Of a stretch of DNA of 64,000 nucleotides, positions 9,307 to 18,083 are shown in pieces. Source of the DNA: CAYVBE01 sp964448935 (GTDB lineage: Bacteria; Planctomycetota; Brocadiia; SM23-32); NCBI GenBank assembly GCA_964448935.1, contig CAYVBE010000002.1:1-64000 (forward strand). The letters are read 5' to 3'. Position numbers and translations under genes: made by a program. The notes beneath the pieces are model-generated. The model did no database searches. It was not told the DNA's origin and saw only the letters and a program-made list of their open reading frames with translations. Each line of letters starts with the position of its first letter. Position 1 is the first letter of the stretch.

Positions 9307-10779
9307 TCACCGATCCATCAGGCGTTTGAGGTGGGCGCGGTCGGGGCGGACGGCCATGGTGGAGGCGTCGGCGTAGCTGACCTGCCCCTTTGAGGCCCCC
9401 TTCAGGCGGCGGACGTTTTTACAGCGGGTGTAGGTGACCTCGGCGTAGTCGGTGCCGCGTATCTTGGAGAAGTGGACCGCCAGTTGAGCGCCGTCCTGCA
9501 GGGCGGTCTGTGACACCTGCCCGTCCGGCCCCTGCCGCACCACCACGTGCGGTCCCGGCCAGCCGCGCACGTGCATCCAGTAATCGTTGCCGTTGGCGAT
9601 GGTGAAGGTCAGCCGCTCGTTCTCCCGCGCGTTGCGTGCCACCAGTATCCGGTGACCGTCCCGTGATTCGAACTCGCGCGGCCCCGCCTTGCGTTTCCGC
9701 CGCTCCGTCACCGTCTCTTTCGAGGGCAGAAGGCCGGCCGCTTGCCACTGCTCGCGAAGTTCCCGCAGCTCCTCGGCGGCGTCGGCCGCCTCCGCCCTTT
9801 CGAGCGCGGACTGCAGCCGATCGAGTTCCCGCCGGGTGGCCTCCAGGCGTCGCTGCAGTTCCTCCCGACTGTCCATAGCTTTTCGATACCGGCGAAACAG
9901 CCGCTCCATGTTCTGCGTCGGGCTTAGCGCCGGGTCCAGCTCGATCCTCACCTGCGGCCGGTCGGGGTCGAAGACATCCTCCAGCATCACTTCCTCCTGC
10001 CCCTTGCGCAGCTTGTGCAGTGCCAGCTTGAGCAGCTCGCCCTTCCGCCGCCACGACTCGGCCTTCTCGGCGCGTTCCAATTCTTTGCGGATGTTATGCA
10101 ATCGGCGCCGGACCCGCTTGATGCTCGTCTGCAGGGCCCCGGTTACTTCCGCGCGGAGGTCCGCCACCCGCTGCTCGGACTCAAGCCCGGCGTAATGGGC
10201 CTGTATGGCACCGCTGAGGGCCAGCGCATCATCCGGATCCCTGCGGTCGGCGAAGCGGTCACGGTAGGCCTCCTCAGGCAGGTCGCCGGGCGGCTCCGGC
10301 ATCCGGTAGGGTTCCCCCGGCCAGAGCTTCCGGCGGGCTGAATTCTCCCGGCGCAGGCACGCCAGCACCCGGTCCGATTCGTCCACCAGCACCAGGTTCG
10401 AGGCCACGCCCATCAGCTCCGCCACCAGTTTGACCGGATGTGGGCGCATCAGTTGGTCCCGCTCGGTGAACTTCAACACCACGATGCGGTCATTGGGAAC
10501 CTGGCGCATGTCGCGCAGCGGCGCGTCCGTTATGTGCTGGCGAACCACGTTGCAGAAGCCCGTCGCGGGCTTTCCGTGCTCCGGTCGGGTGGTGAGCAAG
10601 TGGATGCGGCTGAAACGCTGGTGCGCGCACAGCAGCAGCCAGTAAACCAGTGCCCCGTCCCGCACCGTGAGCACGAGGCGGTCGGGCCGGGGCTGATCAA
10701 TGCGCTCCAGGCGCCCGCCGCGCAGTCGGGGCGCCAGGTCGCGCACCACGGTTTTGATTTCAGCCATCGAAAGCGCCAT
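9307..10779 (-). CDS. rqcH: NFACT-family ribosome quality-control protein RqcH
   Basis: Binds stalled 50S subunits with peptidyl-tRNA and, in bacteria, directs C-terminal alanine tailing of the nascent chain. Three parts are visible in 490 residues: NFACT-N (1 to about 200), a long charged coiled coil (about 210-350) and the NFACT-R domain (about 365-460, YWMHVRGWPGPHVVV). The Asp-Arg pair needed for tRNA recruitment and tailing in Bacillus subtilis RqcH is present as D97-R98 (PNDRIVVL). It is somewhat shorter than typical 560-570-residue homologues, mainly in the coiled coil. It ends 3 bp from the convergent giant gene. No partner such as RqcP is seen nearby. Confidence 0.92.
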   Translation of the reverse strand: MALSMAEIKTVVRDLAPRLRGGRLERIDQPRPDRLVLTVRDGALVYWLLLCAHQRFSRIHLLTTRPEHGKPATGFCNVVRQHITDAPLRDMRQVPNDRIVVLKFTERDQLMRPHPVKLVAELMGVASNLVLVDESDRVLACLRRENSARRKLWPGEPYRMPEPPGDLPEEAYRDRFADRRDPDDALALSGAIQAHYAGLESEQRVADLRAEVTGALQTSIKRVRRRLHNIRKELERAEKAESWRRKGELLKLALHKLRKGQEEVMLEDVFDPDRPQVRIELDPALSPTQNMERLFRRYRKAMDSREELQRRLEATRRELDRLQSALERAEAADAAEELRELREQWQAAGLLPSKETVTERRKRKAGPREFESRDGHRILVARNARENERLTFTIANGNDYWMHVRGWPGPHVVVRQGPDGQVSQTALQDGAQLAVHFSKIRGTDYAEVTYTRCKNVRRLKGASKGQVSYADASTMAVRPDRAHLKRLMDR

Positions 10780-10866
10780 CTGATCACCCGCCCGAGGGAT
10801 AGGGAATTCAGGTTAGCCGGTCGCGGCCGGGCAGTCAAATCGGCAGGCCGGTAGAAGCTTCGGTTT

Positions 10867-10895
10867 TTGCATTGCTGGCCGCCAGGGCGTATAAT
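10867..10895 (+). promoter_or_regulatory. tatA: Putative promoter of tatA
   Basis: A perfect TATAAT at 10890-10895 lies 17 nt after TTGCAT (10867-10872), about 48 nt before the tatA ATG. The -35 box matches only in its TTG. Confidence 0.55.
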
Positions 10896-10943
10896 CCGAA
10901 GGTGACAGGCGCATACAGATGATACGGATACAAGGAGCACACG

Positions 10944-11180
10944 ATGTTAGGTTTTGTCAGCGGTCTGCCCGGCGGTGTCGAGTGGCTGATCATCCTTGTC
11001 GTAGCCCTGCTCATTTTCGGTTCTCGCCTGCCCTCCGTGATGCGGTCCATGGGCAGAAGCATCAACGAGTTCAAGCGAGGTCTGAACGAGAGCACGGATG
11101 AAGTGATCTCCGGTGACGACCAGCCCGATGAGCCGGAAAGCGACGAAGCTGAAGCGGAACCCTCCGACACCGCCGATTGA
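10944..11180 (+). CDS. tatA: Sec-independent translocase subunit TatA/TatE
   Basis: Single-pass membrane protein that oligomerises to let folded twin-arginine precursors cross the inner membrane. Its 78 residues show a short N-terminal helix (VEWLIILVVALLIFG), the following glycine hinge, an amphipathic helix (RLPSVMRSMGRSINEFKRGL) and an acidic tail, exactly the family plan. AAGGAG precedes the ATG by 7 nt. The gene stands alone without tatB or tatC, so TatC must be elsewhere. A Tat substrate, the sulfatase at 30387, is in the same window. Confidence 0.95.
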   Translation: MLGFVSGLPGGVEWLIILVVALLIFGSRLPSVMRSMGRSINEFKRGLNESTDEVISGDDQPDEPESDEAEAEPSDTAD

Positions 11181-11231
11181 GCCGTTTCCCGGACGGCGGC
11201 CTTCCTCCACGCACATACCGAGGTGCGCCCG

Positions 11232-12560
11232 ATGTCCCTGCCTTTGTGGAATACCGACGAGCCGGATTTCGCCCCGCGATGGTCTGCCCTTACGGGCAAG
11301 CTGGGCCTCGAGGAAGGTCTGACGGCCGGCCCCGCCGCGCGTGAACCCGCCATCAAGATAGTACGCCGGATCATAGACGATGTGCGGACGCGCGGCGACG
11401 AGGCGCTGGTGGATTACGCGGAGCAGTTCGACGGTTGCCGGCTCACGCCTGACCGGCTGCGAGTGCCGCCGGAGCAGATCGAGGAGGCCGTCGGGCGTTG
11501 TCCGGATGAACTGCTTGCCGCCCTGCGCAAGGCGGCGGACAGGATACGCCGGTTCCAGGAACATATACTCTGCCCTCAGCCTGAGCCATTGCGCGAGGGC
11601 GGACGGACGCTCAGGCTGCGCTATCGGGCGGTTGATTCGGCGGGCATCTACGTGCCGGGCGGCACGGCCTCCCTGGCCTCAACCGTGCTGATGACCGCCC
11701 TGCCGGCGAAGGTGGCCGGCGTCGAGCGCATCGTGATGGTCTCCCCTCCCCGGCCGGACGGCGGCATCTCCGACGACAGGCTGGCGGCCGCGCACGTTGC
11801 AGGTGTGGACGAGATTTACCGCATCGGCGGCGCGGGCGCCGTCGCTGCCCTGGCCTACGGCACGGAGTCTGTGGAGCCGGTGGACTTCATCGCCGGACCG
11901 GGCAACATCTACGTGACATTGGCCAAGAAGGAGGTCTTCGGGCAGGTGGGCATCGAGGCGCTGCCCGGGCCGAGCGAGGTGGTCATCATCACCGATGAGT
12001 CGGTCCCGCCCGAGTGGCTGGCGGCGGACCTGATATCCCAGGCCGAGCACAACCCCGGCTCCGCCGTCCTTCTGACGCCTTCGGAGGAAACCGCCCAGGC
12101 CGCAGTGGCGGCCGTCGAGGAGCAACTGGCCGACCTGCCGCGCGCCCACCGGACCCGGCGCTGCCTGGGCGACTATGGCGCCGCGCTCGTCACGAAGTCC
12201 CTGGAGGAATGCGTGAGCCTGTGCAACGATCTGGCGCCGGAGCACCTGCAGATTATGACCGAGCAGCCGGAAGAGGTGCTGCGGGACATCCGGCATGCGG
12301 GGGCCGTTTTCCTGGGGCGTTGGACCCCCGTGCCCATAGGAGACTACCTGGCCGGCCCGTCGCACGTGCTGCCCACAGGCAGCACGGCCCGGTATGCGAG
12401 CGGCCTGAGCGCCAACGACTTCCGCAAACGGACGAGCCTCATCCAGTACGGCCGGGAAGCCCTGAAGGAAGACGCCGGCCCGCTGAGCCGGCTTGCCCGG
12501 GCCGAGGGCCTGGAAGGACACGCCCGGACGGTCGAGTTGCGCACGGAACAGGAGGCCTGA
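11232..12560 (+). CDS. hisD: Histidinol dehydrogenase
   Basis: Zinc enzyme catalysing the last two NAD-dependent oxidations of histidine synthesis, L-histidinol to L-histidine. At 442 residues it has the normal length. Conserved blocks: AGIYVPGG near the N-terminal nucleotide site, AGPGNIYV, LISQAEHNPGS with zinc-ligand Gln and His, NDLAPEHLQ, and GDYLAGPSHVLPTGSTAR with further ligands. The ATG at 11232 is preceded by GAGGTG at good distance; the in-frame GTG at 11223 overlaps that site. The gene follows tatA by 51 bp and may be read with it. No other his genes are adjacent, so the pathway is dispersed. Confidence 0.96.
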   Translation: MSLPLWNTDEPDFAPRWSALTGKLGLEEGLTAGPAAREPAIKIVRRIIDDVRTRGDEALVDYAEQFDGCRLTPDRLRVPPEQIEEAVGRCPDELLAALRKAADRIRRFQEHILCPQPEPLREGGRTLRLRYRAVDSAGIYVPGGTASLASTVLMTALPAKVAGVERIVMVSPPRPDGGISDDRLAAAHVAGVDEIYRIGGAGAVAALAYGTESVEPVDFIAGPGNIYVTLAKKEVFGQVGIEALPGPSEVVIITDESVPPEWLAADLISQAEHNPGSAVLLTPSEETAQAAVAAVEEQLADLPRAHRTRRCLGDYGAALVTKSLEECVSLCNDLAPEHLQIMTEQPEEVLRDIRHAGAVFLGRWTPVPIGDYLAGPSHVLPTGSTARYASGLSANDFRKRTSLIQYGREALKEDAGPLSRLARAEGLEGHARTVELRTEQEA

Positions 12561-12570
12561 CGCCCGCCTC

Positions 12571-13038
12571 TCACGATTCTTCTTCCTCGTCCTCCATCGG
12601 CGGGTAGCCGGGTGGCGGCTCTTCCTCTATCGGACGGAATTCCCGATGCCAGGACGCCCCGCCGCCGTGGGTCTCCATGTTCTTTCGCATCCATCTCCTG
12701 ATGAAATTCCGAATGGGCACGCGGGTGAAGGGGATGACCAGCAGGAAGCCGGCGGCGTCTGTCAGGACTCCGGGGGTGATCAGCAGAGCGCCGGCGATCA
12801 GTATCATCACGCCGTCCATCAGACCGTCCGCCGGCAACTCCCCGCGCTCCATCGAGTGCTGGATGTTGCGCAGGACTCTGAGCCCTTCCAAACGGGTCAG
12901 TGTAGCGCCCACGATGCCGGTGACGATAACCAGCAATATCGTCAGCAGCAGGCTGTCCCACAACTGGGTGAGCCGGACCAGCAGGTAGAGTTCCACCAGC
13001 GGCACGGCCGTCAGGAGCACTATGAGTTTCCAGAGCAT
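12571..13038 (-). CDS. fxsA: FxsA-family membrane protein
   Basis: Small inner-membrane protein (155 residues from the ATG at 13038). FxsA in E. coli relieves phage T7 exclusion by the F plasmid; its normal role is unknown. The family pattern is clear: an N-terminal hydrophobic helix ending in VELYLLVRL, a second membrane segment (LLTILLVIVTGIVGATL), the polar RLEGLRVLRNIQ stretch, then DGVMILIAGALLITPGVLTDAAGF. The C-terminus is acidic and proline-rich (EEEPPPGYPPMEDEEEE). A GTG at 13062 would add eight residues without similarity. It is convergent with hisD, 10 bp apart. Confidence 0.88.
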   Translation of the reverse strand: MLWKLIVLLTAVPLVELYLLVRLTQLWDSLLLTILLVIVTGIVGATLTRLEGLRVLRNIQHSMERGELPADGLMDGVMILIAGALLITPGVLTDAAGFLLVIPFTRVPIRNFIRRWMRKNMETHGGGASWHREFRPIEEEPPPGYPPMEDEEEES

Positions 13039-13055
13039 CGCGTGGCCCAAACCGT

Positions 13056-13085
13056 TTGACACAAGTTGCCGGGCGCAATTAGACT
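13056..13085 (+). promoter_or_regulatory. Putative promoter of the metallophosphoesterase operon
   Basis: A perfect TTGACA at 13056-13061 and TAGACT at 13080-13085, spacer 18 nt, about 47 nt before the start of the phosphoesterase gene. Confidence 0.55.
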
Positions 13086-13132
13086 TACCGTCCCCATTTT
13101 AACCGATCAGTTCTGCCCTGTCAGAGCCGTGT

Positions 13133-14050
13133 ATGGCCTGGATAGCTTATACTGTGGGAGTCGGTGCAATCGGAGCCGCTCTGCTTCTCGGGCGGGGCCT
13201 CCGGGAGGCCCGCAGCTACACCGTGCGCCGCGTCAAACTGCCCGCGGCCGTCACCCGGCTGCCGCCGCTCAAACTGCTTCACATCACCGACACGCACTTC
13301 AACGGTCGCGACGACCGGCTGCTGCAATTCCTGGAGGGTCTGACAGAGGAGGAGTTCGACCTGGTCGCTTACACGGGTGATCTCATCCACCATAAGGGCG
13401 GGGTGGCCAGCTTGCGGCGGATGGTGAGCATGTTCCGGCCGCGCCTGGGGAGTTTTGCCGTGCTCGCCGGTCACGACTACGTTCATGTGGGAACCGTTGA
13501 GTCGTACCTGAAACTTCTGCTGCCGAGAAGGCCGCACCAGCGCCGGCCCACGAACCCCGTGGGGAAGATCAAGGGCGCGCTGAGAGACGCGGACGTCCAT
13601 CTGCTGCAGGATACGCACCACGTGCTGGAGACCGGAAAGGGACGTCCGCTGGCCGTCGTAGGTCTGAAGGATGCCTATCTATACCGCCCCTCCGTGCGAC
13701 ATGCATGGAAGAAGCTGCCCCCGGACATGCCGGTGCTGGCCCTGGCCCACTCGCCGGACGTGCTGCCGGCGCTGGCGCAGCGCGGGGCGGACGTGGCCCT
13801 GTTCGGGCACACGCACGGCGGGCAGATACGGCTGCCCTTCCTGGGCGCATTGGTAACACGCACAGACCTGCCGAGGCGCGCCGCGCGCGGGGTTTTCCAC
13901 ATGGGGCGGACCATCGCCTCCGTCAGCGCCGGCCTGGGGACGGCCCCCGCGTATCCCGTGCGGCTGCTCTGCCCTCCTGAGGCAGTGATCGTCGAGATAG
14001 CTTGCCCGCCGGAGGACGCCACCTCAATCCGGGAACTTGACCTTGGCTGA
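13133..14050 (+). CDS. Membrane-anchored metallophosphoesterase, YkuE/LpxG-like
   Basis: Dimetal phosphoesterase of 305 residues with an N-terminal hydrophobic anchor (residues 1-20). Relatives include YkuE and LpxG, which act on wall- or lipid A-linked phosphate compounds; the substrate here is unknown. Metal-site motifs are DTHFN (site 1), GDLIHH, AHSPD and GHTHGGQ. The motif normally written GNHDY reads AGHDYVH, so the asparagine metal ligand appears to be missing or displaced by one residue, while the other motifs are intact. Its end overlaps the next gene by 14 bp, suggesting translational coupling with the DUF58 gene. Confidence 0.85.
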   Translation: MAWIAYTVGVGAIGAALLLGRGLREARSYTVRRVKLPAAVTRLPPLKLLHITDTHFNGRDDRLLQFLEGLTEEEFDLVAYTGDLIHHKGGVASLRRMVSMFRPRLGSFAVLAGHDYVHVGTVESYLKLLLPRRPHQRRPTNPVGKIKGALRDADVHLLQDTHHVLETGKGRPLAVVGLKDAYLYRPSVRHAWKKLPPDMPVLALAHSPDVLPALAQRGADVALFGHTHGGQIRLPFLGALVTRTDLPRRAARGVFHMGRTIASVSAGLGTAPAYPVRLLCPPEAVIVEIACPPEDATSIRELDLG

Positions 14051-14912
14051 GAACACGCAAGTGGCCGATCTGGTCCGCCGCGCCAGGCGGCTCCGGCTGC
14101 GGGTGCTCAGGCAGGTGCGCACACACCTTGCCGGCTGCTACGCCAGTGCGTTTCGGGGAGCGGGCATTGAGTTCGAGAGCGTGCGGCCGTATGAGCCCGG
14201 CGACGACGTGCGGCGCATTGACTGGCGCGTGACCGCGCGGCGCCCGACCGTTTACGTGCGGCAGTATCAGCAGGAACGGGAACTGCGGGTTCTGCTGGCG
14301 CTGGACGTGAGCGATTCCATGCACATCGGGCCGGCGGAGGACGCGCCCGTCCGGCGCGCCCTGCTCGTGGCGGCTGCGCTGGGTCTGGCGGCCGCTGAGA
14401 ACGGCGACCGCGTGGGCGCCCTGCTGTTCGGGCGGGAGGTGCTGGACGCCGTGCCGACGCGCGGCGGGGAGCGGCACGTCCTCAGCATTCTGAGGCGGGC
14501 GCTGGAGGCCCGTCCGGCCGGACCGGCCACCGATCTGATGCCGCTGCTCTCTCAACTGCGCAACTGCCGGGGGCACGTGGTGTGCGTGCTGCTGAGCGAC
14601 TTTCTGACCACGCCTCCCGTATGGCGGCCGGACGTCCGGCGCGCGCTGGCGGGCGTGGCACGCAAGCACCACCTGATGGCCGTGCAGTTTCCCGCCTGCG
14701 CCAACCTGCCGGCGGGCGTGGTGTGGGACGGCGCGGACCCGGAATCGGGCCAACGCATCCGGCTGGACGCTTCACGCGGCGAGGATGCCCCCATGCGGCG
14801 CCACCGAAGGCGCGTGCGGGAGACGGTGCTCCGGTGCGGCGCGCCGTTCGCGGAGATCGCCCCCGGAACGGCGCCCATCCCGGCGCTGCACCGTCTGCTG
14901 GCAACCCGTTGA
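14037..14912 (+). CDS. DUF58 domain protein
   Basis: Protein of up to 291 residues of the DUF58 family, usually encoded with MoxR-type AAA ATPases and von Willebrand A proteins; function not established. The family signature is present: FESVRPYEPGDDVRRIDWRV-type sequence (about residues 42-62), then ALDVSDSM, a DxSxS-like metal-site motif of a VWA-like fold. The start is uncertain: TTG at 14037 or 14043 overlaps the upstream gene, and GTG at 14061 is an alternative. Unusually, no MoxR ATPase or transglutaminase gene lies beside it; the partner is a phosphoesterase. Confidence 0.88.
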   Translation: MTLAENTQVADLVRRARRLRLRVLRQVRTHLAGCYASAFRGAGIEFESVRPYEPGDDVRRIDWRVTARRPTVYVRQYQQERELRVLLALDVSDSMHIGPAEDAPVRRALLVAAALGLAAAENGDRVGALLFGREVLDAVPTRGGERHVLSILRRALEARPAGPATDLMPLLSQLRNCRGHVVCVLLSDFLTTPPVWRPDVRRALAGVARKHHLMAVQFPACANLPAGVVWDGADPESGQRIRLDASRGEDAPMRRHRRRVRETVLRCGAPFAEIAPGTAPIPALHRLLATR

Positions 14913-14920
14913 GGGGGACT

Positions 14921-15610
14921 TCAGCCCTCGATTCCCAACCGCTCTTTGCACTCGTCCAGCATCGTGACCGTGCGGCTGGCGCCCACGCGGGTGACGCCCA
15001 GCTCGCGGACCTCCAGCAGCGCGTCCAGGGAGCGCACGCCGCCGGCCGCCTTGACCTGGATGTGGTCGGGCGAGTATTCGCGCATGAGCTTCAGGTCGTG
15101 GTGCGTCGCCCCGCCCGTGCCGTAGCCGGTCGAGGTCTTGACGAAGTCGGGCCCGACCTCGCCGCAGATCTCGCAGAGCTTCTTTTTGTGATCGTCCTCG
15201 AGGTAGCAGTTCTCGAAGATCACCTTGACCAGGGCCTCCTCGGCGTGTCCGCGCTCGACAACGGCAGCGATGTCGGCCTGCACGTAGTCCCAATCGCCGG
15301 AGAGCACCTTGCCGATGTTCACCACCATGTCCAGCTCTTGGGCGCCGTCCCCCAGCGCGGTCTCCGCCTCGGCGACCTTGATGGACGTGGCGTGGCCCCC
15401 GTGGGGAAAGCCGACCGTTGTGGTCGGCTTGACGCAGGTTCCTTCGAGCATCTCGGCCGCCCGCGACAGGTAATAGGGTTTGATGCAGACGGTGATCACC
15501 TCATACTCCATGGCGATGCGGCAGCCCTCCTCCAACTCCTCGTCCGTCATGACCGGATTGAGGAGCGAGTGGTCAATCATCTTCGCGATGGCGTCATACG
15601 TGTAATCCAT
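14921..15610 (-). CDS. deoC: Deoxyribose-phosphate aldolase
   Basis: Class I aldolase cleaving 2-deoxyribose 5-phosphate to glyceraldehyde 3-phosphate and acetaldehyde. At 229 residues it has the usual length of the short DeoC group. Family motifs: IDHSLLNP at the N-terminus, TVGFPHG, ELDMVVNIG, VKVIFENCYL with the Schiff-base lysine, and KTSTGYGTGGAT with the second lysine. The ATG at 15610 has GGAG upstream. It is the third gene of an operon with a Gfo/Idh oxidoreductase and an isomerase, 39 bp after the isomerase, so it may act on a sugar derivative made by those two enzymes rather than only in nucleoside salvage (inference). Confidence 0.93.
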   Translation of the reverse strand: MDYTYDAIAKMIDHSLLNPVMTDEELEEGCRIAMEYEVITVCIKPYYLSRAAEMLEGTCVKPTTTVGFPHGGHATSIKVAEAETALGDGAQELDMVVNIGKVLSGDWDYVQADIAAVVERGHAEEALVKVIFENCYLEDDHKKKLCEICGEVGPDFVKTSTGYGTGGATHHDLKLMREYSPDHIQVKAAGGVRSLDALLEVRELGVTRVGASRTVTMLDECKERLGIEG

Positions 15611-15649
15611 CTCTGTCTCCACAGGCAAAGTAACAGGACTTCCGTCGAA

Positions 15650-16564
15650 TCAGACCACGAACTGACGCAGGAACCCGGCGCTCTGGCGCAGTGCCCGCTT
15701 CCTGGACTCGATGTCCACCTCATAGGCGCGGTCCTCGACCTCCACGCAGACCGGACCGTCATAGCCGACGTCCGTCAGCACGGAGAAGAACCGCCCCCAG
15801 TCCACGTCGCCCAGCCCCGGCAGTTTCGGGGAGTGGAATTCCAGCGGTGTGGCCAGAATGCCCACGTCGTTCAGCCGCTCCGGATCAACGCGCACGTCCT
15901 TGGCATGGACGTGGAAGATACGGTCGGCGAACTCCCGCAGCGGCCGGACGGGGTCTATCTGCTGCCATACCAGGTGGGAGGGGTCGTAGTTGAGCCCGAA
16001 ATTCTCGGCCGGTATCTCCTCGAACATCCGGCGCCAGACGGACGGCGAATGCGCCAGGTTCTTGCCGCCCGGCCATTCGTCTTCGGTGAACAGCATGGGG
16101 CAGTTCTCGATGCCGATCCGCACGTCCTTCTCGGCGGCGAACTCGACCAGCGGCGGCCAGACCTGCAGGAACCGCGGCCAGTTCTCCTCGACGGACCGCA
16201 TCGGGTCCCGGCCGATGAAGGTGTTGACCACGCCCACGTCCAGCAGCCGCGCTGCCTCGATCACCCTCTTCAGATGCTCGGCGTACGTGGCCGATGCCTC
16301 GGCGTCCGGCACGAGCGGGTTGGGATAGTAGCCGAGACCGCTGATGGTGACGCCGCTGGATTCCGCCACCGCCAGCACGCGGTCGGCGTCCGATCCGTCG
16401 AAACCCACCACGTCCACGTGCGTGACTCCGGCGTAGCGGCGCTCCGCCTTGCCGGTGGGCCAGCACATCAGTTCCACGCAGTCGAAGCCCTCTTGAGAAG
16501 CGATCTGCATCACTTCTTCCAGCGACAGGTCCGGCAGTATAGCGCTGACAAAACCAAGCTTCAT
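15650..16564 (-). CDS. Sugar phosphate isomerase/epimerase, xylose-isomerase-like TIM barrel
   Basis: Predicted metal-dependent isomerase or epimerase of 304 residues (AP-endonuclease-2/xylose-isomerase-like fold). Candidate metal ligands sit in the usual strand ends: VELMCWP near residue 30, [24 protein letters not shown] and [11 protein letters not shown] at the C-terminus. Such proteins commonly pair with Gfo/Idh oxidoreductases in inositol or unusual-sugar catabolism. The start codon overlaps the stop of the upstream oxidoreductase by 4 bp (ATGA), so the two are translationally coupled. The exact substrate cannot be read from sequence. Confidence 0.9.
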   Translation of the reverse strand: MKLGFVSAILPDLSLEEVMQIASQEGFDCVELMCWPTGKAERRYAGVTHVDVVGFDGSDADRVLAVAESSGVTISGLGYYPNPLVPDAEASATYAEHLKRVIEAARLLDVGVVNTFIGRDPMRSVEENWPRFLQVWPPLVEFAAEKDVRIGIENCPMLFTEDEWPGGKNLAHSPSVWRRMFEEIPAENFGLNYDPSHLVWQQIDPVRPLREFADRIFHVHAKDVRVDPERLNDVGILATPLEFHSPKLPGLGDVDWGRFFSVLTDVGYDGPVCVEVEDRAYEVDIESRKRALRQSAGFLRQFVV

Positions 16565-17727
16565 TCCGCACCTCCTTCCACGTCAACCCAGCCGCCTTCG
16601 CGGTGGCTCTTCAGGATGGCCTCGCAGAGCACCACCTCGCGGTGGCCGTCCTCGAAGGTGGCAAAAGGCATCGCCCCGGTCTGTTGCCGCCCGGCGATGT
16701 GGTCGTAGAACGCCCGGAACGACTGCTTGAACGTGTCCGGGAAGCCCTCATTGTGGCCGCCGGGGAAGTTGGCAAACGGCGCCGCCGGCTCCGAGAGCAG
16801 CGCCGGGTCGCGCAGCAGGACTTCGTTCGCCTCGTCCCGGTGCCCTATCCACAACTCGTTGGGCGATTCACTCTCCCAGGACAGCGCGCGTTCCGACCCT
16901 GCTATCTCGTAGCGCAGGCAGTTCTTGCGCCCGGCCGTGACCTGGGAGACCCACAGAACGCCGCGCGCCCCGCCGCTGAACCGGAGCATTATGCCGCCGT
17001 AGTCCTCGGTGTCAATCTCCACCGGCTCGGTCTCCACGGCCATCTTGTCCACTTTGCCCTTGAAGGTCTCCACCTCGCCGGTAGGCCGCTGGCGGATGTC
17101 GAAGACGGTGTGCAGGTCCGCGCAGAGCGCCTCCACCTCCAGGTCGGTGATGGCGTGGATCAGGTCCAGCCAGTGCGTGCCGATGTCGGCCACCGCGCGC
17201 AGGTCCCCGCCTTCCTTCTTCAGAACGCGCCAGTTGTAATCGGTCTCGTAGAACAGCCAGTCCTGCACGTAACTGCCGCAGACCGAATGGACCTCGCCCA
17301 GGCGGCCGTCGCGCATCATCGCCGCCGCCTCCAGGCAGAGCGGATAGAAGCGCATGTTGTAATTGACCGCTCCCACCAGGCCCTTCTCCTCGGCGAGTTC
17401 TACGAGCCGGCCCGTCTCGTCGGAGTTCATGGCCAGCGGCTTTTCGCACAGCACGTGTTTGCCGGCGTTCAGGGCGTCACGTGCCATGGAAAAGTGCAGG
17501 CGGTTTGGCGCCGCCACGTGGACCACGTCCACCTCCTCGTCGGCCAGAAGCTCATCGAGCCCCGTGTAGGCGGTCTCCAGGCCCATCGCCTCCGCGCCGC
17601 TCCGCGACTCCTCCTCGGAGACGCCCAGTATACCCTTGACGCGAACACCGAGGCGCCCCAGCGCCTCCACGTGCACCGGGCCGATGAATCCCGCACCGAT
17701 CACAGCACTGGTAAGGTCGTATCGCAT
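16561..17727 (-). CDS. Gfo/Idh/MocA-family oxidoreductase
   Basis: NAD(P)-dependent sugar dehydrogenase-like protein of 388 residues. A Rossmann start ([16 protein letters not shown]) is followed by APNRLHF and the catalytic-region motif CEKPLAM with the conserved Lys, then the alpha/beta C-domain with [11 protein letters not shown]. The ATG at 17727 is set by GGAGGA five bases upstream; the open frame extends to 18000 but that part overlaps the promoter and lacks similarity. First gene of the operon with the isomerase and deoC, with its own strong promoter. Cytoplasmic, no signal peptide. Confidence 0.93.
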   Translation of the reverse strand: MRYDLTSAVIGAGFIGPVHVEALGRLGVRVKGILGVSEEESRSGAEAMGLETAYTGLDELLADEEVDVVHVAAPNRLHFSMARDALNAGKHVLCEKPLAMNSDETGRLVELAEEKGLVGAVNYNMRFYPLCLEAAAMMRDGRLGEVHSVCGSYVQDWLFYETDYNWRVLKKEGGDLRAVADIGTHWLDLIHAITDLEVEALCADLHTVFDIRQRPTGEVETFKGKVDKMAVETEPVEIDTEDYGGIMLRFSGGARGVLWVSQVTAGRKNCLRYEIAGSERALSWESESPNELWIGHRDEANEVLLRDPALLSEPAAPFANFPGGHNEGFPDTFKQSFRAFYDHIAGRQQTGAMPFATFEDGHREVVLCEAILKSHREGGWVDVEGGAE

Positions 17728-17820
17728 GTTGCTCCTCCAAAACGCAGATTCCGAGGCAAAGCAGGCTTTCGCGCCGCAGCCGGCGAGAGCCGGCCAGGGA
17801 TCCCCCCACCTCACGTTGGG

Positions 17821-17849
17821 ACTATATGCCGGGCGCCCTCCGCTGTCAA
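17821..17849 (-). promoter_or_regulatory. Strong promoter of the oxidoreductase-isomerase-deoC operon
   Basis: On the minus strand, a perfect TTGACA (17849-17844) and TATAGT (17826-17821) with a 17-nt spacer, giving a leader of about 85 nt to the ATG at 17727. Confidence 0.7.
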
Positions 17850-17898
17850 GCGCGTAAATGCCGAGGGCGCCGGAGCGCCCCGCAAGTCGGTTGTTCCA

Positions 17899-17927
17899 TT
17901 GACAAAAGCGCCCCGTCGCTATACCAT
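17899..17927 (+). promoter_or_regulatory. rpsR: Strong promoter of rpsR
   Basis: A perfect TTGACA (17899-17904) and TACCAT (17922-17927) with a 17-nt spacer. It lies divergently from the oxidoreductase promoter, about 50 bp away, and gives a leader of about 150 nt to the rpsR start. Confidence 0.7.
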
Positions 17928-17933
17928 GTTCTG

Positions 17934-18083
17934 TGTATCGGGCAGCCTTTGAAGATGCTATTCTGCCCGGCGACGCCCACCGTCGTGCCGCGGGGTCCAT
18001 TTCGTCGATTCCGTCGGCGTACCCTTTTGCGCCGGGAGCACCGGCTGAGAGACCTCAACAGAGAGTCCAGGGAGCCCCCAAAA
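17934..18083 (+). promoter_or_regulatory. Structured rpsR leader, candidate autoregulatory site
   Basis: The predicted 150-nt leader of rpsR holds two simple hairpins: CGGGCAG (17939-17945) with CTGCCCG (17963-17969), near the 5' end, and GCCGG (18031-18035) with CCGGC (18041-18045). Many ribosomal protein operons carry such sites, and S6:S18 is known to bind an rpsF-leader RNA in other bacteria. I cannot show that this leader matches that motif. The rest of the 17728-18083 gap is promoter DNA with no gene. Confidence 0.35.

Noticed and set aside
14582..16708. 708-codon open frame on the plus strand
   Set aside because: It runs antisense to deoC and the isomerase and overlaps the DUF58 gene in another frame. 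Its sequence has no recognisable domain and reflects GC-rich codon bias.
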